A DNA stretch of 64,000 nt from Bhargavaea ginsengi (GCF_900109165.1 NZ_FNZF01000002.1:1-64000), one strand, 5' to 3'. Shown: positions 8,211-16,006, counted from the stretch's first letter. Program-made: numbers and translations. The notes: generated from the sequence alone by a model not told the origin.

Positions 8211-8256
8211 AAGGGTCCTCCCCGGTGCAAGCCATCTTGTGCGGGAGGACCCTTTT
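8211..8256 (+). terminator. Strong Rho-independent terminator of the glutaminase unit
   Basis: A 12-bp stem AAGGGTCCTCCC / GGGAGGACCCTT encloses a 20-nt loop with its own short pairing; four T follow. Confidence 0.88.
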
Positions 8257-8320
8257 CGGTATTGTTCCTATAGAGTGTCGGAGCCAAATCAATGATTCTG
8301 GATTGGAGTGTGAACAGTTA

Positions 8321-8860
8321 ATGAAACATTCCTTTTTTGGAATGAGCCTATTTGTTCTGCTGGCGCTGCTTATCTCAGCCTGCGGCAGCGAAGCAGATTC
8401 ACAGAATATCAGTGTCGAAAAAGAATTTGAAGAATACCGGAAGAATGTCCTTGAGCCACTGGATGAGCGGTCCTTCGAGTTCGCGGAAATGTTCAACCAC
8501 TCTGCTTCCATCATCGAACAACCCCAGGAAGCCCACCGCTATATGGAGGAAGAAGTGATTCCCTTTATGGAAGAAACCAGGGAACTCGCTACTGATGCCC
8601 ATGATGGACTGGTAAATGAAGAGATCAGGGAACTGAACGATACCACGATCGAGTATTTGGATCTGACGCTCGATTCCCTTCAGAAAATTGCTGAGTTATC
8701 GGCAATCGATGTTGATACGATGGATTTTGATACGGTGACTGAAGAAACATACCAAAAGGCTGTAAAGCTAAATGAGGAGAACATAGAGCTGCAGGAGAAA
8801 ATAGAACGAACCGGAGTGGAAATGGACCGGCAAATTGATGAGATTTTAAGCAAACAATGA
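8321..8860 (+). CDS. Small lipoprotein, paralogue of the protein at 2043-2570
   Basis: 179 aa. The signal peptide ends in the lipobox ISAC. The acidic, helix-rich mature part repeats the blocks of the other copy: EFEEYR, EPLDERS, AEM, E-VIPFMEETRE, NEEIRELN and a C-terminal coiled-coil-like EENIELQEKIER. The ATG at 8321 is chosen because the same GATTGGAGTGTG ribosome-binding site as in the paralogue precedes it and the signal sequence starts there; the open frame begins at 8225. The two copies bracket the glutamate module. Function unknown; it is probably surface-exposed. Confidence 0.83.
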   Translation: MKHSFFGMSLFVLLALLISACGSEADSQNISVEKEFEEYRKNVLEPLDERSFEFAEMFNHSASIIEQPQEAHRYMEEEVIPFMEETRELATDAHDGLVNEEIRELNDTTIEYLDLTLDSLQKIAELSAIDVDTMDFDTVTEETYQKAVKLNEENIELQEKIERTGVEMDRQIDEILSKQ

Positions 8861-8869
8861 CTGCAGAAA

Positions 8870-8895
8870 AGGAGGCGGAAAATGCCTTCTGTTTT
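8870..8895 (+). terminator. Weak Rho-independent terminator
   Basis: A 7-bp stem AGGAGGC / GCCTTCT with loop GGAAAAT is followed by GTTTT. Confidence 0.6.
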
Positions 8896-9010
8896 CATTT
8901 GAGAGGATGATTTCTCGAAAAGCCGGTCTCTGTTTTGCTTGCGTCAAAGAAGGGGATGATTGTATAGAGACGTGAAGTTCGTACAAATGAATAACCGGGG
9001 AGGTCGTTGG

Positions 9011-10243
9011 ATGGGGGCTGTCTGGAGATTTTATCGTGATCAGTCATTTATGCTGAAAATGTCTGTCGGTTTTCTGCTCGGCATCGTGGCCGGGTTAATA
9101 TTCGGAGAGTCGGCAGGCGTGCTGTCGCCGCTCGGGGAACTGCTGCTTCGGCTGCTGCATCTGATAGTGATTCCGCTTATTGTCTTTACGCTGATTGCGG
9201 CGGTGGACCAGCTGAATCCCGCCAAACTTGGAAGGATCGGCGGGAAGGTCTTTATCTTTTATTTCATTACAACGGGAATTGCGATCGTCTTCGGAATCCT
9301 TCTGGCACTTCTGATCAGGCCGGGTGTAGGACTGACCCTCCCGGATGCGCAAGTGGATGTGCCTGAGCGCCCGACCATCGTGGAAACCCTGCTGGCGATT
9401 GTTCCCGATAATCTGTTTTCTGCATTGGTAAACGCCGATATACTTGGGCTGATCTTTATTTCGGTCGTTGTCGGATTATCGATCTCTTCGATGATCCATT
9501 CAGATGAGGAGCGGATCAGCAAGATGGGACACTTCCTCAGCGATTTGACTGTCAGCCTGAGTGAAGTGACATTCCGCGTGCTGAACGGTATCCTTCAATA
9601 TGCTCCAATCGGTATCTTTGCCATCGCAGCATCGGCAATCGGATCTCAGGGACTTCAAACTTTGGTTTCTCTCGGAAAATTAACGGTAGTGATCTATGGA
9701 GGCATCGTGCTCCAATTTGTACTGGTCTATTTTATCATCATGAAGCTCTTTGGCGTCCGAATCGGTGAGTTCTTCAGAAACGTAAAGGAGGCGGTGGGCA
9801 CGGCGTTTATGACGTCATCCAGCTTGGGGACGCTGCCTGTCACCATGAAAGCGGCAAAGCGTGCCGGCATCAGTGATGATGTCGCCTCATTCTCCTTGCC
9901 GCTGGGAGCTACTGTCAATATGGACGGAGCGGCGATCCGGCTTGGTGCATCAGTCGTGTTTGCCGCAGACATCGTTGGGCTGGATCTTGGTTTCGCTGCG
10001 ATTCTCGGAATTATCGTGACCGGCACACTCGCTTCCGTCGGTACGGCGGGTGTTCCGGGTGCTGGTCTCATCGCCCTGTCGATCGTTCTCACTCAGGCCG
10101 GCCTGCCCATCGAAGTTGTGGCGCTTGTCGCCGGTATCGACGCGATTCTCGGGATGGGCGCGACGGCTACGAATGTGACGGGGGACCTGGTCGGCGCAGC
10201 CGTTGTGGACAAAAGCGAGGAAAGGCGCATGGCCAAACCTTGA
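9011..10243 (+). CDS. Dicarboxylate/amino acid:cation symporter (DAACS; GltP/DctA type)
   Basis: 410 aa with eight membrane helices and two re-entrant loops. The signature TSSSLGTLPVT of the first hairpin, NMDGAAIRLG of helix 7 and GVPGAG of the second hairpin are visible. The family imports glutamate, aspartate or C4-dicarboxylates with H+ or Na+. ATG 9011 is chosen because GGGGAGGT ends seven bases upstream; a TTG at 8960 with its own AGAAGGGGA is a possible longer start. Its position after the glutaminase module favours glutamate as substrate, by inference. A hairpin at 10258 ends the unit. Confidence 0.9.
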   Translation: MGAVWRFYRDQSFMLKMSVGFLLGIVAGLIFGESAGVLSPLGELLLRLLHLIVIPLIVFTLIAAVDQLNPAKLGRIGGKVFIFYFITTGIAIVFGILLALLIRPGVGLTLPDAQVDVPERPTIVETLLAIVPDNLFSALVNADILGLIFISVVVGLSISSMIHSDEERISKMGHFLSDLTVSLSEVTFRVLNGILQYAPIGIFAIAASAIGSQGLQTLVSLGKLTVVIYGGIVLQFVLVYFIIMKLFGVRIGEFFRNVKEAVGTAFMTSSSLGTLPVTMKAAKRAGISDDVASFSLPLGATVNMDGAAIRLGASVVFAADIVGLDLGFAAILGIIVTGTLASVGTAGVPGAGLIALSIVLTQAGLPIEVVALVAGIDAILGMGATATNVTGDLVGAAVVDKSEERRMAKP

Positions 10244-10257
10244 AAGGGCATGAAGTA

Positions 10258-10290
10258 GGCGATCTATCTGGAACGGGCAGATCGCTTCTT
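10258..10290 (+). terminator. Terminator-like hairpin after the symporter
   Basis: A 7-bp stem GCGATCT / AGATCGC is followed by TTCTTT. The tail is imperfect. Confidence 0.55.
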
Positions 10291-10320
10291 TATCCTTTGG
10301 CCACGTATTTATATGGATGA

Positions 10321-10338
10321 TTGTGAAAGCTTTCACAG
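10321..10338 (+). promoter_or_regulatory. Perfect palindrome of Rex / Fnr-CRP type
   Basis: TGTGAAAGCTTTCACA (10322-10337) is a perfect 16-bp palindrome. With its flanks it agrees at 17 of 18 positions with the Rex box (TTGTGAA-N4-TTCACAA), and it also satisfies TGTGA-N6-TCACA of Fnr/CRP-type regulators. A TATAAA lies at 10351. The next gene starts 228 bases downstream, beyond a repetitive stretch, so the target is unclear. Confidence 0.55.
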
Positions 10339-10397
10339 ATAATTTACGTATATAAAGATAGTCACAACTTACGTTTGGAAGGTCCGAAGCTCTTCGG

Positions 10398-10551
10398 GTT
10401 TGCGCACAAATCGACCGTGATCGCGTATGAAAAAAGTGAATGGTCCGTTCTTGTATGCGTACGAATTCATCATGTTCGCTTGAGAAAAAGAGGGGGTTGG
10501 CCCGAGTTTGCACTTGAATTTCAAAAGTTCGCTTGCGAAAAATATAGAAGG
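10398..10551 (+). repeat. Possible decayed short tandem repeat array
   Basis: About six imperfect units of 21-30 nt share a core like TTCGCNTGNGAAAAA; the clearest are at 10475 and 10528. The stretch fills the gap between the symporter terminator and the acetyltransferase gene. It resembles the clearer 21-nt arrays elsewhere in the window but is much more degraded, and no real gene is seen in it. Confidence 0.4.
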
Positions 10552-10565
10552 TGGAGGAATGTTGA

Positions 10566-11117
10566 ATGGAGATAACAATCAGACAAAGTCTGCCTAGTGA
10601 TTTTGAGTCGATCAGACACGTGGTGGCGCAAGCCTTCCGGGATGTGGAAATGAGCAATCAGGATGAATATGTTCTGGTAGGCCGGCTGCGTACATCCGAC
10701 GCCTATGTTCCGGAGTTGTCCATCGTGGCGGAAAATGAGACCGGTCAAATCGTCGGTCATATTCTGCTGAGCAGGATCTCGATCGTGGACGGAGCGAAAG
10801 CCGAAGAGTCCTTGGCGATGGCACCGGTCTCCGTCCTTCCAAACCATCAGAATCAGGGAATCGGAAGCCGTCTGGTCCGGGCTGCATTGGACAGGGCAAA
10901 GGAACTCGGGTACGGTTCAGTCATCGTCCTTGGACATCCCGGATTCTACCCGCGGTTTGGTTTCAGGAAAGCATCGGAGTGGGGGATCCGCCCGCCGTTT
11001 GATGTTCCTGACAATGCATTTATGGCGCTGGAATTACAAGAAGGCGCATTCAAACAGGCTGGCGGTGTTGTCCGGTATCCGGAGCCTTTTAATGAATCAG
11101 CAATCGAATCGATGTGA
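10566..11117 (+). CDS. GNAT-family N-acetyltransferase (YhbS-like)
   Basis: 183 aa. The acetyl-CoA-binding motif A is VLPNHQNQGIGSRLVRAAL (about residues 95-113), with the family end HPGFYPRFGF. This C-terminal pattern is that of the YhbS-type subgroup, whose substrates are mostly unknown. GGAGG lies eight bases before the ATG. It is a single gene; the terminator hairpin overlaps its stop codon. Confidence 0.87.
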   Translation: MEITIRQSLPSDFESIRHVVAQAFRDVEMSNQDEYVLVGRLRTSDAYVPELSIVAENETGQIVGHILLSRISIVDGAKAEESLAMAPVSVLPNHQNQGIGSRLVRAALDRAKELGYGSVIVLGHPGFYPRFGFRKASEWGIRPPFDVPDNAFMALELQEGAFKQAGGVVRYPEPFNESAIESM

Positions 11118-11135
11118 ACGGGGCATCGTTTTTTT
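11110..11135 (+). terminator. Terminator overlapping the acetyltransferase stop codon
   Basis: A 5-bp stem CGATG / CATCG holds the TGA stop in its loop; seven T follow. Confidence 0.65.
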
Positions 11136-11151
11136 GTGCAGAATAATATGT

Positions 11152-11206
11152 TGCATTTGCACTAATTTAAAAGTAACATGATGATTAAGTTGATGTTGCA
11201 AATGCA
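11152..11206 (+). promoter_or_regulatory. Pair of inverted operator-like sites upstream of marR
   Basis: TGCATTTGCA (11152-11161) and its exact reverse complement TGCAAATGCA (11197-11206) are 45 bases apart, centre to centre. They flank the likely promoter of the MarR-type gene, as expected for autorepression. Confidence 0.5.
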
Positions 11207-11231
11207 CCTATCAGTAGGAGTGTGAGAACAA

Positions 11232-11681
11232 TTGGAGCTGTTGCGGGAAATCGGGATGATCGCAAGGTCGCTGGATTCACTCAGTAATATCGAGTTCAAG
11301 GAAGTGGATCTGTCGAAGGGTCAGTATCTGTACTTGGCCAGGATTTGTGAGCAACCGGGGATGATCCAGGAAAAACTCGCCGAGAGGATCAAGGTCGACC
11401 GGACGACGGCTGCACGGGCGATTATGAAATTGGAGGAAAAAGGGCTCATCGAAAAAAGGGACGCCGAGGACAACCGGAAAATCAAAATGCTTTTTCCGAC
11501 GGAGAAGGGCCTCGAAGTATATCCGTTCATCATGAGGGAGCATGCGCACTCCAATTCTGTTGCGCTGCATGGGTTTTCTGAAGATGAGGCGGATATTCTC
11601 CTCCGGCTTATCCGGCGAGTCAGAAAAAACGTGGAAAAAGATTGGGAATACGTGAAGAAAGGAAACAAGCGAAGTTATTGA
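11232..11681 (+). CDS. MarR-family transcriptional regulator
   Basis: 149 aa with the winged-helix MarR layout: an N-terminal dimerisation helix, then IQEKLAERIKVDRTTAARAIMKLEEKGLIEKRDAEDNRKIKMLF (helix-turn-helix plus wing, about residues 41-86) and C-terminal helices. The DxRxxR wing motif appears as DAEDNRKIK. The start is TTG 11232 with GGAG ten bases upstream. It is the first gene of a unit with paiA and paiB (16- and 12-base gaps) and probably controls it through the inverted sites at 11152 and 11197. The ligand is unknown. Confidence 0.9.
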   Translation: MELLREIGMIARSLDSLSNIEFKEVDLSKGQYLYLARICEQPGMIQEKLAERIKVDRTTAARAIMKLEEKGLIEKRDAEDNRKIKMLFPTEKGLEVYPFIMREHAHSNSVALHGFSEDEADILLRLIRRVRKNVEKDWEYVKKGNKRSY

Positions 11682-11697
11682 ACAAGGAGGAAAAGTA

Positions 11698-12216
11698 ATG
11701 ACTGTTGAAATCAGACCGTGTGGGTTGGGAGATCTGGAAACACTGCGGAACATCAGCATCGAGACGTTTACTGAGACATTTGAATCTCACAATTCCCCCG
11801 AAAATCTTCGTGCCTACCTGGATCAGGCATTTGATCCGGAGCGGCTAAAAACGGAAATGTCCAATCCGGAGTCCAGGTTTTTCTTCATCGAAAAAGACGG
11901 GGAAACCGCCGGCTATCTAAAGATCAATACCGGGGACGCCCAGTCAGAAGAAATGGGCGGCGACTCGTTTGAAGTGGAAAGGATCTATATCAGCAACAGG
12001 TTCCAGAAGCAGGGGCTCGGCAAAATCCTGTTTGGTCACGCTTTAGACATCGCCAGAAAGGAAGGGAAAACAAAAGTCTGGCTGGGTGTCTGGGAGGATA
12101 ACGAGAATGCCATTGCATTTTATGAGAAACTGGGTTTTATCGCTGCAGGCGCACACTCGTTTTTCATGGGGGATGATGAGCAGACCGACATCATCATGGA
12201 AAAACAATTGGATTAA
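11698..12216 (+). CDS. paiA: Spermidine/spermine N1-acetyltransferase PaiA
   Basis: 172 aa, the same length as B. subtilis PaiA. It is a GNAT enzyme that acetylates polyamines in the cytoplasm. The family blocks LSIETF-type start (NISIETFTETFESHNSPENLRAY), DAQSEEMG, ERIYI-NRFQKQGLG (acetyl-CoA site) and WLGVWEDNENAIAFYEKLGF are all present. AAGGAGG precedes the ATG. It lies between marR and paiB, the usual paiA-paiB pairing, here with an added MarR gene. Confidence 0.93.
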   Translation: MTVEIRPCGLGDLETLRNISIETFTETFESHNSPENLRAYLDQAFDPERLKTEMSNPESRFFFIEKDGETAGYLKINTGDAQSEEMGGDSFEVERIYISNRFQKQGLGKILFGHALDIARKEGKTKVWLGVWEDNENAIAFYEKLGFIAAGAHSFFMGDDEQTDIIMEKQLD

Positions 12217-12228
12217 AGGGGGAATTCG

Positions 12229-12840
12229 ATGTTCATTCCAAAGCTTTTCAAGGTGGCCGACTTTGAGGAAATCAGGAAATTCGTTGAGGCGCACGCATTC
12301 GGATCCATCGTGACTGTACATAATGGACGGCCGGTCGCGACCCATCTGCCGTTCCAGTTCCGGCGGATCGGGGAAGAGTGGCATATCACAGGGCATTTCG
12401 CCAAGGCGAATCCCCAGTGGAAAACAATTGCGGAGCAGGAAGTGCTCGTGATGATCCAGGGACCGCATGCCTATGTCTCGTCTTCCTGGTACACCCATGA
12501 AAATGTTTCGACCTGGAACTACCAGGCTGTCCATCTTTACGGTGAGGCACAGCTCATGGACGAGAAGGAACTGGAGGAAGAGCTCGCCCTGCTGATGAGA
12601 AAATACGAGCAGCACCGCCAGAATGCAGTGCTGTGGGAAAACCTGTCGGCGGAAACCAAACAGCAGATCAATGGTGTTGTCGGTTTTAAAATCAGGGTGG
12701 GCGAGATCCAGGCGGCGTACAAATTAAGCCAGAACCGGAACAGCACGGATTACCAAAACATCATTGACGGTTTGCGCAGTGAAGGCAGTCCGGAAGCAGA
12801 TCAGATGGCCACGCTGATGGAGAAGAGGGGCGGAAAGTAA
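12229..12840 (+). CDS. paiB: PaiB family FMN-binding protein
   Basis: 203 aa. It matches PaiB: FIPKLFKV start, ATHLPF, ITGHFAKANPQW, GPHAYVSSSWY, VSTWNYQAVHLYG and the C-terminal VGFKI-VG-IQAAYKLSQNRN. The fold is a split-barrel flavin-binding dimer. In B. subtilis PaiB is reported as a negative regulator of sporulation and degradative enzyme genes; how it does so is unclear. AAAGGGGGA lies seven bases before the ATG. It is the last gene of the marR-paiAB unit, with a strong bidirectional terminator shared with the convergent DUF488 gene. Confidence 0.93.
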   Translation: MFIPKLFKVADFEEIRKFVEAHAFGSIVTVHNGRPVATHLPFQFRRIGEEWHITGHFAKANPQWKTIAEQEVLVMIQGPHAYVSSSWYTHENVSTWNYQAVHLYGEAQLMDEKELEEELALLMRKYEQHRQNAVLWENLSAETKQQINGVVGFKIRVGEIQAAYKLSQNRNSTDYQNIIDGLRSEGSPEADQMATLMEKRGGK

Positions 12841-12843
12841 AAA

Positions 12844-12880
12844 GAAGCCGATGCGTCAGTCTGCATCGGCTTCTTCTTCT
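12844..12880. terminator. Bidirectional terminator between paiB and DUF488 gene
   Basis: An 11-bp perfect stem GAAGCCGATGC / GCATCGGCTTC with an 8-nt loop has a T-rich tail on the plus side. The last codons and stop of the minus-strand gene lie inside the hairpin. Confidence 0.85.
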
Positions 12881-13425
12881 GTTACAGGATATACCACTTC
12901 GCCGTCCTCCCGTTTGACCGGCTCCGCACCCCACCGGCCCGGCTGATGAGGCTCGATGACGGTCTTTTCTTCTTTTCCGTCAAGAATATGAAAAACCTCA
13001 CCGCCGTGAAGGGAGACATAATTGCTGATGAGCATGCGGTGGCAGCGTGCGGGATGGCGTTCCGAACAGCAGACTGCCGCCCGTCTGCCCGCCGCAGCGT
13101 CCCGAAGCTTTTCAAGGCCTTCTTTGAAATCGTCTTCCTGGGTATAGTCGGCATAGTTGTGGAAGGAGCGGTTATTCCAGCCCGCATTGACTTCATCACT
13201 GATAATTTTGGACTTTCGCCGCCGGCCTCCTAGCTCACGGATATGCAAGTAGCCGACGCCGTTTTCCGGAAGCCATTCCTTCATCCGGTCTGTATGGAAC
13301 CAGGGGAATTTCCGGCTCCCGGGAAAAGCCCGTACGTCTACAAGCAGTTCCACACCTGCATCATGAAGCAATTTCAAAAACTCCTCTTCGTTATGCGTTG
13401 AATGTCCGATTGTATATAGTTCCAT
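12856..13425 (-). CDS. DUF488 family protein
   Basis: 189 aa. The N-terminal ELYTIGHSTHNEEEFLKLL and VDVRAFPGSRKFPWF blocks and the later CCSERHPARCHRMLIS cysteine/histidine stretch define the DUF488 family. Its biochemical role is not established; the conserved Cys-His segment suggests metal or redox chemistry. The acidic C-terminal tail (EEEADAD) is encoded by the terminator hairpin it shares with paiB. The ribosome-binding site is weak (GCGGGTG). Confidence 0.87.
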   Translation of the reverse strand: MELYTIGHSTHNEEEFLKLLHDAGVELLVDVRAFPGSRKFPWFHTDRMKEWLPENGVGYLHIRELGGRRRKSKIISDEVNAGWNNRSFHNYADYTQEDDFKEGLEKLRDAAAGRRAAVCCSERHPARCHRMLISNYVSLHGGEVFHILDGKEEKTVIEPHQPGRWGAEPVKREDGEVVYPVTEEEADAD

Positions 13426-13503
13426 TTGAACACCCGCTTTGATTTGCTGTTAATGATCTTGTTCCCTAAAACAAATCCGGACAATCATTTCGGAAAAAGG
13501 TGT

Positions 13504-13531
13504 TTGACGAAATGAAAGATTATGATAATAT
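13504..13531 (+). promoter_or_regulatory. Candidate sigma-A promoter of the OsmC-family gene
   Basis: TTGACG, 16 bases, TAATAT, about 57 bases before the start codon. Confidence 0.5.
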
Positions 13532-13587
13532 AGAAAACAATCCTTATCGAATAACTTGGATTAGATCATTAAAGGGGAGAAAACGAG

Positions 13588-14040
13588 ATGGCGATCATGA
13601 ACGTGCAAGCAACGGCAACACTAAAAGAAAATGTACGGGTGGAAGTCGAGGCGCGTGGGCATCAGGTGGTCATTGACGAGCCGGAGGCGCTCGGAGGGAC
13701 TGACCAGGGGATGAATCCTGTGGAACTTCTGCTGTCGGCACTGGGGGCTTGCCAGGCGATTGTCGCCAGGACATATGCCAAAAAGTTCGATATCGACCTG
13801 AAAAGCTTCCGTGTGGATCTGGAAGGGGAGCTGGACATCGACGGCTTCCTCGCGAAATCAGACGTCCGTGCCGGATTCCAGAACATCACGCCGGTGTTTT
13901 ATATTGAAACGGATGCCGCAGAGGAAAAAGTTCAGGCGTTCAAAGAATTTCTTGAGGCCCATTGCCCGGTCGGAGACACGATTGCCAATCCTGTCGAACT
14001 GGCCCCCGCAAAAGTTGTTATCGGGACTCCGGCTAACTGA
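13588..14040 (+). CDS. OsmC/Ohr-family thiol peroxidase-like protein
   Basis: 150 aa. The two family cysteines are present, in GACQAIVA (about residue 55) and HCPVGDT (about residue 129). In this family the pair reduces organic peroxides. The MNPVELLLSALGACQ block is typical of the YhfA-like OsmC subgroup. AAAGGGGAG precedes the ATG, a TTGACG promoter lies upstream and a strong terminator follows, so it is a single-gene unit. Confidence 0.9.
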   Translation: MAIMNVQATATLKENVRVEVEARGHQVVIDEPEALGGTDQGMNPVELLLSALGACQAIVARTYAKKFDIDLKSFRVDLEGELDIDGFLAKSDVRAGFQNITPVFYIETDAAEEKVQAFKEFLEAHCPVGDTIANPVELAPAKVVIGTPAN

Positions 14041-14056
14041 GGCACTGATCCGCATT

Positions 14057-14090
14057 AAAAAAGCAAAGGCATCCCCTTTGCTTTTTTCTT
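14057..14090. terminator. Bidirectional terminator after the OsmC gene
   Basis: A 13-bp stem AAAAAAGCAAAGG / CCTTTGCTTTTTT with a 5-nt loop has an A-run on one side and T-run on the other, so it can act on both strands. Confidence 0.88.
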
Positions 14091-14223
14091 ATGCCGTCCC
14101 GCGGTCCCAAACTCGCGCTCATAACGTTTCCGATTATGGGGAATGGCATGTAAAACGAGGAACAGGCAGGGAACCGGGCTCCCTGCCTGCAGTCGCTCCT
14201 CAACATGTGATTGTGTCCATGGC

Positions 14224-14550
14224 TTATGCGACATTCCGGCAAGCTTCTGCGCACTTCATGCACGCTTCTGCACACTTCTGGCAGTGCTCATGGTCGTGCT
14301 TGCTGCATTCTTCGCCGCAAGCTTTACAGATGTCTGCGCAAACTTGGGCGAGTTGGCTGACGAATGGTGAATTCCGGCTGATCGCCGCTTCGAGGAAGCT
14401 GCAAATATCCGCGCATTCACGGTCAAGCCGGATACACTCTGCCATCATCTTCACATCTTCTTCCTTTAGGCAGGCATCAAAGCAGTGATTACAGGCCTCC
14501 ATGCATTCATGCAGCGCCTTCAACAGCTCCTGATGTTGTGCGTGAGCCAC
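14224..14550 (-). CDS. Csp3-type four-helix-bundle copper storage protein (YhjQ-like)
   Basis: 108 aa from GTG 14550, the same length as B. subtilis Csp3/YhjQ. Cysteines line each helix: CMEACNHCFDAC, CIRLDRECADIC, CADICKACGEEC, HCQKCAEACMKCAEAC. Proteins of this family form a tetramer of four-helix bundles that stores many Cu(I) ions in the cytosol. There is no signal peptide, as for Csp3. AGGAGG lies nine bases before the GTG; the open frame begins at 14589 but has no such site there. It is divergent from the ferredoxin gene. Confidence 0.88.
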   Translation of the reverse strand: MAHAQHQELLKALHECMEACNHCFDACLKEEDVKMMAECIRLDRECADICSFLEAAISRNSPFVSQLAQVCADICKACGEECSKHDHEHCQKCAEACMKCAEACRNVA

Positions 14551-14703
14551 GGTGCCATCCCTCCTGTTTGAACCTGTTTGATTGTACATTTATCCTTTTC
14601 CCGTCTGAGAGGTGACGAAACAGGATAAATTTCGACAAGTTCATGTTTTTGAGAGCGAAACAGCGGGAAATATGGTAACTTGAATAGGTAAGGAGTGATG
14701 AAA

Positions 14704-14943
14704 ATGACACACGTGATTACGGCACCGTGCATCGGCGAAAAAGCCGGTGAATGTGTGGACGTATGTCCGGTAGATTGCATTCTTGAAGGTGAGGACCAGT
14801 TCTTTATCGATCCGGATCTCTGCATCGACTGCGGAGCCTGCACAGCGGTTTGCCCGGTCGACGCAATCTTCTACGAAGACGACCTGCTTCCTGAAGACCA
14901 GCCGTTCGTCGAAAAAGCAAAACAATTCTTTATGGAAGCATAA
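14704..14943 (+). CDS. Ferredoxin with two Fe-S cluster sites (7Fe type)
   Basis: 79 aa. The first cysteine set is C-x7-C-x3-CP (CIGEKAGECVDVCP), typical of a [3Fe-4S] site. The second, CIDCGACTAVCP, is a [4Fe-4S] site. The acidic C-terminal region fits soluble Bacillus ferredoxins that pass electrons to cytochrome P450s or other oxidoreductases. ATG 14704 is chosen because GGAG ends eight bases before it; GTG 14695 and ATG 14698 overlap that site. A strong terminator follows. Confidence 0.93.
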   Translation: MTHVITAPCIGEKAGECVDVCPVDCILEGEDQFFIDPDLCIDCGACTAVCPVDAIFYEDDLLPEDQPFVEKAKQFFMEA

Positions 14944-14972
14944 AACCGGGGCCGAAAAGGCTCCGGTTTTTC
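14943..14972 (+). terminator. Rho-independent terminator of the ferredoxin gene
   Basis: A stem AACCGGGGCC / GGCTCCGGTT with loop GAAAA is followed by TTTTTCTT. Confidence 0.9.
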
Positions 14973-15057
14973 TTATAACTCGTTTTCCTTCATTGCATCC
15001 GGGGAATGATGTCAGGTAGTGCTGCCGACCGTTGACCGGCAAGGAAATTATGAGTTG

Positions 15058-15704
15058 ATGACAAACCGATTTGAAGGAAAAGTGGTTCTGATTACGGGTG
15101 AAGGTTCCGGACTCGGAAGGTCTTCCGCGCTTCAAAAGGCGCCAAGCTTTCTCTGGACGACTTGAATGAGCAGGGACTTGAAGAGACCAGGCAGTCGGTC
15201 ATGGAAGTTGTTGCGAAAGCGGAAGTCCTTCTGCTTACTGCGAACGTGGCTGAAGAAGAACAGGTAAAAAAATATGTCGATGACACAGTATCCCGATTTG
15301 GACAGATTGACGGATTCTTCAATAATGCCGGCGTCGAAGGAAAACAAGATCTGACGGAGGACTTCGGCAGCAATGAATTCCAAAAAGTCGTCAGCATCAA
15401 CCTGAATGGCGTCTTTTTCGGCATGAAGTATGTACTGGCTGTCATGAAGAAACAGGGTTCCGGATCGATTGTCAAAACGGCATCCGTAGGAGGCATCCGG
15501 GGAGTGGGCAACCAGTCGGGCTATGCTGCCAGTAAACATGGCGTCGTCGGCGACAATTGGGAAGAGGTCGGCAAGGAATTTGTTCAGCCAAACCCGATGA
15601 AGCGCTTCGGCAAGCCGGAAGAAGTGGGCTATCTGGTTGCTTTTCTTCTTTCTGATCAGGCCAACTTCATCAATGCGGCTGTTGTTCAAATTGATGGCGG
15701 CTAA
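15058..15704 (+). pseudogene. Decayed short-chain dehydrogenase/reductase gene
   Basis: The N-terminal MTNRFEGKVVLITGEGSGLGR (cofactor-binding GxxxGxG) begins at ATG 15058, but the frame runs into a stop at 15163-15165. The continuation GAKLSLDDLNEQGLEETR is read in another frame, so a small deletion around 15135-15145 shifted the frame. Later NNAG (about 15323), the Ser-containing block and YAASKHG are intact. VVG is then joined directly to DNWEEVGKEF, which drops about 40 residues that normally hold the TxxxxxxxG and substrate loop. The end GQIDGG-type (AVVQIDGG) is intact. Two independent lesions make it non-functional. A MITE sits 29 bases beyond its stop. Confidence 0.87.
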
Positions 15705-15732
15705 TCTTACAAATATTAATATAAGAAGAAAA

Positions 15733-16006
15733 GGGGCTGTCCAATAAGTAATGACCTCCTTTTATCTATTGCAAACAGCAATGGCGTCGGGAGACTCCTC
15801 GAAAATGCTTCGCATTTCCTTCGTGCCAGGCGGATTCGAGGAGGTTTTTCTGTCCTGCGGGAATAGCGTTAGCCGAAGACCCCGGATGTTGCGCATCGCG
15901 AAGCGTTGCGCACAGACTGGCGCCGGCTAAGGCAACGCCCGCGGAAAGCGACCAAAGCCACTGCTGTTTACTTTTTATGCTGGAAATATGCTTTTCGGAC
16001 AGCCCC
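15733..16006 (+). mobile_element. MITE-like element, copy 1 (274 bp)
   Basis: It is bounded by perfect 10-bp terminal inverted repeats GGGGCTGTCC / GGACAGCCCC; with AAA outside left and TTT outside right the pairing extends to 13 bp. A second copy in the same orientation lies at 57110-57400. The inside is GC-rich with nested palindromes (CTCCTCGAA / TTCGAGGAG; GCGCA / TGCGC) and no plausible gene, so it is non-autonomous. Ends of this kind occur on insertion sequences whose transposase would act in trans; none is in the window. The 21-bp palindromic core at 15891-15911 is exactly inverted relative to copy 2. Confidence 0.85.
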
